A stretch of DNA of 40,320 nt from Gammaproteobacteria bacterium DTU037. Lineage in GTDB: Bacteria > Pseudomonadota > Gammaproteobacteria > Pseudomonadales > Pseudomonadaceae. The stretch lies in NCBI GenBank assembly GCA_001513025.1, contig LFRZ01000066.1, forward strand, positions 39,672-79,991. The letters run 5' to 3'. Positions 34,863-40,320 of the stretch are shown here, piece after piece. Positions within the stretch are counted from its first letter, which is position 1. Every line of letters begins with the position of its first letter. The notes beneath the pieces are model-generated. The model was given only the letters and a program-made list of their open reading frames with translations, searched no databases and was not told the origin of the DNA. Position numbers and translations under genes: made by a program.

Positions 34863-34890
34863 ATTGTACTGGTTTGCGCGAAGGATGCAA
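34863..34890 (-). promoter_or_regulatory. Sigma-70 promoter for the SRP RNA gene
   Basis: On the minus strand TTGCAT (34890-34885), a 16-base spacer and TACAAT (34868-34863) make a good promoter. Transcription would begin near 34856, leaving a leader of about 26 bases, close to the RNase P-removed leader known for E. coli ffs. Confidence 0.65.
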
Positions 34891-35027
34891 GGTGCGGCAC
34901 CAGAGTTGAGCTGATTTCGCCCTGTTTTAACGTACAATAGGCACTTAAACCTTTGCGCGGGCTATACATATGTATAGCTTGCCAAAGCTCATGCACATCC
35001 TCTTTGATTTCTAAGTAGTGAATCAAT

Positions 35028-37496
35028 ATGCTAGTCAACAGCCCGCGCCTGACCACCGGCACCCAGCACGACCCTTTATTACCTAAGCTGCTGCAAGCCA
35101 TTTATCACGCCAGTGAGATTGAAATTGCGGTGTCTTTTATTCAGCCGTCCGGTTTAGAGTTGCTGTTTGATGCCTTACTCGAAGCCTTAAGCAGTGGCGC
35201 AAGCATACGTCTGCTCACTTCAGATTACTTAGACATCACCCACCCGCGCGCCTTACGTGAGTTACTGCTGCTGGCGGAACGCGGTGCAGATATTCATATC
35301 TTCGCATGCAAAGGCAACACCAGTTTTCATTTAAAAACCTATATTTTCACCCAAAGCAAAGACGAGCAAATAGCCAAGGGCTGTGCATTTATTGGCTCAA
35401 ACAATATCAGCCGCGCCGCCTTAACCCATGCCTACGAATGGTCATGGCGGCACGATTGGCAGCCGCCGCACGACTCCGATGCGGCGCGCGAATTTAATAG
35501 CATTCGCGCCGCCTTTACTCACTTATTAAAGGATCCAAGCTGTATTGGCTTAACTGCCGATTGGATTGAGCATTACAGCGCGCGCCGCCAAAGCAGTATT
35601 CCTTTGCTTAAACACATCACGGGTTTTATCGATGAAGACTTTGAGCAACCCAACCCCAACAGCGTGCAAATCGAAGCCCTCGAAGCCTTACTCAATACGC
35701 GTTGTGAAGGCTTTACACGCGGCTTAGTGGTACTCGCCACTGGCATGGGCAAAACGTGGTTAGCGGCTTTTGACGCATTGCAAATGAATGCCAAACGCGT
35801 GCTCTTTGTCGCCCATCGCGAAGAAATCCTCCTACAAGCACAAGCGGTGTTTACTCGCGTGCATCACAATGCGCGTACCGGCTTATATCAAGGCACGACA
35901 AAACAACATGATGCAGACTTTATTTTCGCTTCCGTACAAAGCCTGAGCAAACCTGAAGCCTTGCAACACTTTGCCAGCGAGCAGTTTGATTACATCGTGG
36001 TTGATGAGTTTCACCACGCCAGCGCACCCAGTTATAAAAGTCTGTTAAAGCACTTTAACCCGCAGTTTTTATTGGGACTCACCGCCACGCCAGAACGTAC
36101 CGACCAAGCGGATATTCTGACGCTGTGTGATAACAACCTAGTGTTTGAGCGCAACTTAGTGCACGGCATTAACGAGAAACTGCTCGCACCGATTCACTAT
36201 TACGGTATTTATGACGCCTTTGTGAATTATCAAGAGATCCCATGGCGCAGCGGGCGTTTTGATCCCACTCTAATGGAGTCTGCATTCGCCACCCAACAGC
36301 GCGCCAAGCATATTTATCACAATTGGTGCAAACACAAGCAAACCTGTACGCTCGGCTTTTGTATTTCACAAAAACATGCCGATTTTATGAGCCAGTACTT
36401 TCAGCAACAGGGCGTGCGTGCTGGCGCGGTCTATGCTGGCTCACGCTTGACGCGTCATCAAGGCTTACAACAGTTAGCCGCAGGCCAACTCGATGTGATT
36501 TTCTCGGTAGATATGTTTAATGAAGGCACCGACTTACCCGCCCTCGATACCCTACTGATGCTGCGCCCGACTGAATCTAAAATCATCTTTTTACAGCAAC
36601 TGGGTCGTGGCTTACGGCTGTCGGAAAGCACACAAAAAACCCATCTGGTGGTGCTGGATTTTTTAGGCAATCACCAATCCTTTTTAAACAGCCCAGCAGC
36701 GCTACTCGCCGAACAAAACCGCTCATCGCTGCTTAAGACACTGCGCCAGCAAGCACCCATCACCCTCGCCAAAGGCTGCTTTATCAATTACGCCCCTGAG
36801 CTGATTCAGTTTTGGGAAAAACTGGCACGCCAGATTGGCAAAAGCGCCGCTGAGGATTACCAGCAACTGCGCGATGAACTGGGTCACCGCCCCACCGCGA
36901 CTGAGTTTTTTCATGCCGGTTATGCATTACCAAAAATGCGCAAACAAACAGGGAGCTGGCTCGATTTAATTGCCACACAAGAAAGTGACCCGCAACTGCA
37001 ACAACTGCTGGCTGCGCACGGCGAGTTTTTCCTAAAAGGCGTTGAAACAACCAATATGACCAAAAGCTTTAAGGGCTTTTTGTATCAAGCCTTTATTGAG
37101 TTGAGTGGTGTGCGTGGCGCTGTTAATACCGCGCAACTGGCGCAACTCAGCCATCAGTTACTGCAACACCGCCCAGATGATATGCGCAAAGAATTACCTG
37201 CATCGATGCAAAGCGTTGCCGCCGATAGCAAGGTTTGGTTAACCTATTGGCGCAAAAATCCTATTCATTTTTCATGCAAGCAAGATACGACCAGCAGCCA
37301 AGCCTGGTTTATTGAGCACGGCGATACCTTTGCGCTGAATTTCAGCGTTGCCGAGCCACTGCAAGAGGTGTTTGAACACTACTTTCAAGAGCTGATTGAT
37401 CTGCGTTTGGCACAATATTTTGCACGAGGTCATCAGAATAAAAATTATCCTGTGGAGGTGCTGCCAGTGTTTAAGGCGGCAGAAAAGCCTGTGTAA
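35028..37496 (+). CDS. Phospholipase-D nuclease domain fused to SF2 helicase (DUF3427-like tail)
   Basis: An 822-residue fusion. Residues about 15-170 are a PLD-like domain with one HxK motif ('FHLKTYIF', His101/Lys103) followed by 'FIGSNNISRAAL'. Single-HKD nucleases of this type work as dimers. Residues about 210-600 are a superfamily 2 helicase: Walker A 'ATGMGKT' (237-243), 'VAHREEI', 'DEFH' (326-329), 'LTATP' (351-355), 'GTDLPALDTLLMLRPTESKIIFLQQLGRGLR' with motif VI. The C-terminal 220 residues include 'ELGHRPTATEFFHAGY' and 'GSWLDL', resembling the DUF3427 tail of such helicases. Related COG3886-COG1061 fusions occur sporadically and are suspected in defence or DNA processing; no function is established here. 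ATG 35028 lacks a clear Shine-Dalgarno. It is divergent from ffs. Confidence 0.88.
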   Translation: MLVNSPRLTTGTQHDPLLPKLLQAIYHASEIEIAVSFIQPSGLELLFDALLEALSSGASIRLLTSDYLDITHPRALRELLLLAERGADIHIFACKGNTSFHLKTYIFTQSKDEQIAKGCAFIGSNNISRAALTHAYEWSWRHDWQPPHDSDAAREFNSIRAAFTHLLKDPSCIGLTADWIEHYSARRQSSIPLLKHITGFIDEDFEQPNPNSVQIEALEALLNTRCEGFTRGLVVLATGMGKTWLAAFDALQMNAKRVLFVAHREEILLQAQAVFTRVHHNARTGLYQGTTKQHDADFIFASVQSLSKPEALQHFASEQFDYIVVDEFHHASAPSYKSLLKHFNPQFLLGLTATPERTDQADILTLCDNNLVFERNLVHGINEKLLAPIHYYGIYDAFVNYQEIPWRSGRFDPTLMESAFATQQRAKHIYHNWCKHKQTCTLGFCISQKHADFMSQYFQQQGVRAGAVYAGSRLTRHQGLQQLAAGQLDVIFSVDMFNEGTDLPALDTLLMLRPTESKIIFLQQLGRGLRLSESTQKTHLVVLDFLGNHQSFLNSPAALLAEQNRSSLLKTLRQQAPITLAKGCFINYAPELIQFWEKLARQIGKSAAEDYQQLRDELGHRPTATEFFHAGYALPKMRKQTGSWLDLIATQESDPQLQQLLAAHGEFFLKGVETTNMTKSFKGFLYQAFIELSGVRGAVNTAQLAQLSHQLLQHRPDDMRKELPASMQSVAADSKVWLTYWRKNPIHFSCKQDTTSSQAWFIEHGDTFALNFSVAEPLQEVFEHYFQELIDLRLAQYFARGHQNKNYPVEVLPVFKAAEKPV

Positions 37497-37569
37497 AAAG
37501 ACAAGCCTAGCCTCCTGCCCTGTAAAACCAGAATGGCCAAGCTGCTTTCTAGACTGACTGTGCTGCTTA

Positions 37570-37738
37570 TCAACCCGCTTGCGTTGCCATGACTTTAATG
37601 CCTAAAACAATCATGGCACCACCCAGGACAGGATCAACCCAGTGCCCACAGGCTTTAAATCTTTGGTTAATAGCTGGACGTGATAACCCTTGCAGCAAAT
37701 CCATCAGTATCTCCGGCCATAACGTGTGAGTCGAGGTG
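37570..37738 (-). pseudogene. Remnant of a LysE/RhtB-type amino-acid exporter, C-terminal part only
   Basis: The minus strand from about 37738 to the TGA at 37572-37570 encodes a run ending in 'LSRPAINQRFKACGHWVDP' then 'VLGGAMIVLGIKVMATQAG'. The 'RPxxxxxxxxxxxW.....G..iiLGIKv' pattern is the last membrane helix of LysE-family translocators. An in-frame TAG closes the frame upstream and no start or earlier helices are present, so about three quarters of the gene is missing. The next 170 bases up to 37907 hold nothing I recognise. Confidence 0.6.
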
Positions 37739-37907
37739 GACTACTTTAATGAAATATGCGCAGGCATGTGGCTTTAATTTATCACGTAAAGCACAAAGGT
37801 TACGCCAGTAGATAGAAATATTTTGCAGCGTTTATAACGTCTTTTTACTGATTTCTCGCTCATGTATCAAGACGCCACACAGTGCTGCAATAATCAGTCC
37901 ACAACTC

Positions 37908-38270
37908 CTAAGATTTGCTTTGGCGGTATGGATTTTCTGGCAGCTGATCGATGCGTAAAGCTGGCCGACGCGCGTCTTCCTTAGGACCGTAGTAGCTGCT
38001 TAAATACTTCAAAATAGTATTCTCGGTATTATTGTCCAACACCCATAGCCCTTGGGTGTCCTGCATCCAGCGGATCATCGATAACCAATGCGCACGGCTA
38101 CCACTGTTTTGTGTTACCAAAGCAGCCGAGTGACAAGCAATACAGTTATTACGTACCGTCTCCCAACCGGGGGCAATAATAAAGCCTGTATTAGGGTCTT
38201 GCTCTGCGGCCAAGACGGGCGTGACCGACAACCCCAGCACCAATAAACTCAAAGCTAACGGATGTGCCAT
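37908..38270 (-). CDS. Monoheme cytochrome c, SorB-like subunit of sulfite dehydrogenase
   Basis: A 120-residue periplasmic cytochrome. A signal peptide (about residues 1-21, 'LALSLLVLGLSVTPVLA') precedes a single heme site 'CIACH' near residue 43. 'SAALVTQNSGSRAHWLSMIRWMQDTQGLW' and 'ILKYLSSYYGP' are typical of the small cytochromes that partner sulfite-oxidising molybdoenzymes. A Met in 'MIRWMQ' could be the sixth heme ligand. It starts 9 bases after the molybdoenzyme gene and has a GGAGAG Shine-Dalgarno, so the two form an operon and probably a complex that passes electrons to other c-type cytochromes. Confidence 0.85.
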   Translation of the reverse strand: MAHPLALSLLVLGLSVTPVLAAEQDPNTGFIIAPGWETVRNNCIACHSAALVTQNSGSRAHWLSMIRWMQDTQGLWVLDNNTENTILKYLSSYYGPKEDARRPALRIDQLPENPYRQSKS

Positions 38271-38279
38271 AGTGCTCTC

Positions 38280-39623
38280 CTAAACAATTTGTACCGCAAT
38301 ACGGTGGCAAGCATTGTTTAAATAGCCTTTAGGGTTCCAACCGGCGACAACCATAGGCTGTGATTTTCCTTCACTATCGACTGCTCTAGCCCATATTTCG
38401 TAATAACCTTTTTCTGGGAACGTCAGTTCGCTGTGCCAATGCTGCCAAGCCAAGCGATTCGCTGGTGCTTGCAACTCAGCTTTTTGCCAAGTAATGCCAA
38501 AGTCGATCGACACATAAAACTCGCTTACGGCAAGATCACCAGCCCAAGCATGCCCGCGTACGGCCATAGGCTCACCCAGCTTATGCGTGATGCCGGTTTT
38601 AGGAAAAGTGATCAGCGATCGAACCGGCATCGAGCCAATGATTTTCATATCTTCATCAGGCACCTGCGTCCCTGGTGCCACTGGATATTTGGGAACGTGG
38701 TAAGCCGGCGACGCCATTTTATTGCCGTCATGAATTTTATCGCGTACGACGATTTTCTTCAGCCACTTACCCGAGGTAGAGGCTGGCCAGCCACCACACA
38801 CCAAGCGCAGTGGATAGCCGTTTAGCAATGGAATATCTTCGTCATTCATCGCCCAGGCAATCAGGGTTTCGTCTTCCAATGCCTTAGACATCGGCACACC
38901 ACGGGAAATAGCCTGCTTACTGCTATCGCCACTGAGGTGTACATCCGCTGCGTAATAGCCAATATAGACGGCATCGTCTTTAATACCACAGGCATCCAGT
39001 ACATCACGCAAGCGCACACCGGTAAACGTCGGGCATGCCACAGCGCCTGTCGTCCACTGATTACCACTGGCTGCAGGCGCAAACTCGCTACGACCATTAC
39101 CGCCGCACTCTAAGGTCAACTGATAGGTGTAATGCTTAAAGCGTGATTTGAGTTCAGCCAAAGTGAAAGTGGTCGGTGTCACACAGGACTCACCAGCGAC
39201 CTCTAAGGTCCAACTGGCAGGATCTAATACTTTACTATCGGGTACCAAACCATTGTTGCGCACAAACATGTGTTTGGCTGGCGTAACCTTGTCATCCAAT
39301 AAATGCGGCGGTGTTTCCGCGTTCAGTGGTCTGTCGTTAAGCACCACCAAGCCTTCTTTACCTGATATAACAAAAGGCTCGTCTGACTGCGCAAAAGCTG
39401 CTGGAATCAGACCCGCAGGCATATTTTTTGAAAAAGGAATACTGGCACCAATGGCCGTTGCCATCGCCAGCAAGCCACTCTTCTTTAGAAACCCGCGTCG
39501 GCTCGATTTATCCGTTTCGCGATTCCACAGCAACTTATCAGCTTTAATCGGATCGCCTGCATAGAGCTGATGCAAACCTTTACTCTGTTGGTCGTGATTT
39601 GATTTATTATTTTTATTATCCAT
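38280..39623 (-). CDS. Sulfite dehydrogenase molybdenum subunit, SorA/SoxC-like
   Basis: A 447-residue molybdopterin oxidoreductase of the sulfite oxidase family. The N-terminus carries a twin-arginine signal ('SRRGFLK' at residues 41-47 and a hydrophobic stretch) after an unusually long 40-residue n-region. The Mo-binding domain includes 'LECGGNGRSEF' with the Mo-ligand Cys173, 'WTTGAVACPTFTGVRLRDVL' and 'GYPLRLVCGGWPASTSGKWLKKIVV'; the C-terminal dimerisation domain runs from about 320 ('GEPMAVRGHAWAG', 'VDSEGKSQP'). Periplasmic oxidation of sulfite to sulfate is the expected reaction. SoxC is a close alternative, but no other sox gene is present and the partner is SorB-like. ATG 39623 has GGGG six bases upstream. 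Confidence 0.88.
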   Translation of the reverse strand: MDNKNNKSNHDQQSKGLHQLYAGDPIKADKLLWNRETDKSSRRGFLKKSGLLAMATAIGASIPFSKNMPAGLIPAAFAQSDEPFVISGKEGLVVLNDRPLNAETPPHLLDDKVTPAKHMFVRNNGLVPDSKVLDPASWTLEVAGESCVTPTTFTLAELKSRFKHYTYQLTLECGGNGRSEFAPAASGNQWTTGAVACPTFTGVRLRDVLDACGIKDDAVYIGYYAADVHLSGDSSKQAISRGVPMSKALEDETLIAWAMNDEDIPLLNGYPLRLVCGGWPASTSGKWLKKIVVRDKIHDGNKMASPAYHVPKYPVAPGTQVPDEDMKIIGSMPVRSLITFPKTGITHKLGEPMAVRGHAWAGDLAVSEFYVSIDFGITWQKAELQAPANRLAWQHWHSELTFPEKGYYEIWARAVDSEGKSQPMVVAGWNPKGYLNNACHRIAVQIV

Positions 39624-40143
39624 ACAGGTCCCCTTCTGGACGATGATTCATATTTTGACCACCGAGTTCACTCTAGCCGATCAATCACCGCTTGTAACCA
39701 TTAGGGATGTGAATATAGCAAAATCTAAGACGCTGAAGCCGACAGAGTGTGAGCAGCGCGCCTATAAGCACAGCAGCATCACATTCGCTTGGCAGAAAAA
39801 GACTCAAACATGAGTAAAACCTATAGTTAAAGCTAAAAACACTTAAGTTTTAGCCTTTTATAAGTAGCGACAGCAAACGCTAGAGCAGCTAGGCAGCCGC
39901 GGGGAATGTGATCTAGGCGTATTGATGGGGAAGCACTATGCAGCAGCCTAAGTGCTTGGACTGGAGCAGCCATCGCAGTTAGAACCTTCATTAAATCTGT
40001 TCGATAGTTGAGCGTTTTGAACTGTATCTGAATAGAACAGAGCTGGAATTAATGCACATTGCGGATGTTTGGCTAAAGGTAACCGGCAGTAATCCCGCCA
40101 GTTACCATACAAATTAAGCATCTACGCCATTAACACCTGACGG
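39624..40143. other. 520-base interval without a supported gene
   Basis: It holds the promoter side of the sulfite dehydrogenase operon. A stem GCTAAAA (39832-39838)/TTTTAGC (39848-39854) is followed by CTTTTA on the plus strand, but no plus-strand gene precedes it. Short frames near 39930-39980 have no conserved look. A second hairpin at 40078-40106 is listed separately. Nothing else is recognised. Confidence 0.5.
40078..40106 (-). terminator. Hairpin downstream of the 49-residue membrane protein gene
   Basis: GGTAAC-C-GGC (40078-40087) pairs with GCC-A-GTTACC (40097-40106), nine pairs with one C/A mismatch. It lies 38 bases past the stop on the minus strand and is followed there by TTTAGCC, so it may act as a weak terminator. 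Confidence 0.4.
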
Positions 40144-40293
40144 TCATAAGGGCTTACGCCCGCTGATCACTCGCAGTAAGACGATAATGACGGCAATGAC
40201 AAGTAGAAGGTGAATAAATCCGCCGATGGTGACTGACGACACCAAGCCCAAAAACCAAAGCACTACAAGTATCAATGCAATTGTATATAACAT
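40144..40293 (-). CDS. Small membrane protein, Lmo0937 family
   Basis: A 49-residue protein: a start 'MLYTIALILVVLWFLGLVSS', a short linker 'VTIGGFIH', and a second helix 'LLLVIAVIIVLLRVISG' ending 'RKPL'. This two-helix layout with the GGFIH hinge and a basic tail matches the Lmo0937-family membrane proteins, which are widespread, often stress-associated, and of unknown function. ATG 40293 has AAGGAAGGA with seven-base spacing, a strong ribosome site that supports translation. Its promoter lies partly beyond the window edge. Confidence 0.85.
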   Translation of the reverse strand: MLYTIALILVVLWFLGLVSSVTIGGFIHLLLVIAVIIVLLRVISGRKPL

Positions 40294-40320
40294 AGTCGTA
40301 TCCTTCCTTTTGTTGTTTAT

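Noticed and set aside
37741..37815. Short plus-strand frame starting with ATG at about 37750
   Set aside because: About 20 codons, no ribosome site and no recognised similarity; probably decayed sequence next to the exporter remnant.
1..40320. CRISPR arrays, prophage, tRNA genes and integrase attachment sites
   Set aside because: No regularly spaced repeats, integrase, phage structural gene or tRNA cloverleaf was recognised in reading both strands.

Overview
The window is a chromosomal segment of a gammaproteobacterium close to Pseudomonas. The protein sequences (RecR/YbaB/DnaX with the SRP RNA just upstream, the cobT-cobC-cobS block, Entner-Doudoroff enzymes, an AB-fused Mrp antiporter, the YggL and HU-like genes) all look pseudomonad. 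The base composition looks lower in GC than classical Pseudomonas. A low-GC relative such as the Thiopseudomonas / Denitrificimonas / P. caeni group is my guess, not proven by the window. Coding density is high and no tRNA, 16S/23S rRNA, CRISPR array or prophage is visible.

Layout. 1-168: tail of a LysR-type regulator. 225-6290 (minus): SrmB-like RNA helicase, then pgl-edd-eda, a hotdog thioesterase and dusC. 6369-7265: RarD-like permease. 7383-8560: a stand-alone TnpB element (no tnpA) with a recognisable right end, placed between rarD and the Mrp operon. 8644-14422 (minus): six-gene Mrp/Sha cation/proton antiporter operon, A(B)-C-D-E-F-G. 14639-17919: envelope and housekeeping genes (glycine-zipper lipoprotein, a small unknown membrane protein, pdxH, OmpA-like lipoprotein, HU-like protein, yggL). 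18082-24152 (plus): dacB, fadL, acnA, each followed by an inverted repeat. 24268-27698 (minus): glxR-hyi, an MFS permease and bolA. 27791-30571 (plus): a DUF2288 gene and cobT-cobC-cobS. 30777-34830 (minus): YgaP-like rhodanese, recR, ybaB, dnaX and the 4.5S SRP RNA. 35028-37496 (plus): a phospholipase-D-nuclease/SF2-helicase fusion. 37570-37738: remnant of a LysE-type exporter. 37908-39623 (minus): SorAB-like sulfite dehydrogenase. 40144-40293: a 49-residue membrane protein.

How the genes fit together. Pgl, Edd and Eda take 6-phosphogluconolactone to pyruvate and glyceraldehyde 3-phosphate; zwf is not in the window. AcnA serves the TCA/glyoxylate cycles, FadL brings in long-chain fatty acids, and Hyi with GlxR interconverts hydroxypyruvate, tartronate semialdehyde and glycerate. 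CobT, CobC and CobS perform the last steps of cobalamin nucleotide-loop assembly. SorAB and the YgaP-like rhodanese point to handling of reduced sulfur. Mrp gives sodium/pH homeostasis. The two accessory elements are the TnpB insertion and the PLD-helicase gene. The TnpB lacks glutamate at the usual second RuvC position. The PLD-helicase sits beside the SRP RNA and a decayed exporter gene and is the best candidate here for an uncharacterised defence or DNA-processing function.

Start codons were chosen by Shine-Dalgarno placement and family length; several genes start at an internal ATG or GTG rather than at the longest open frame.
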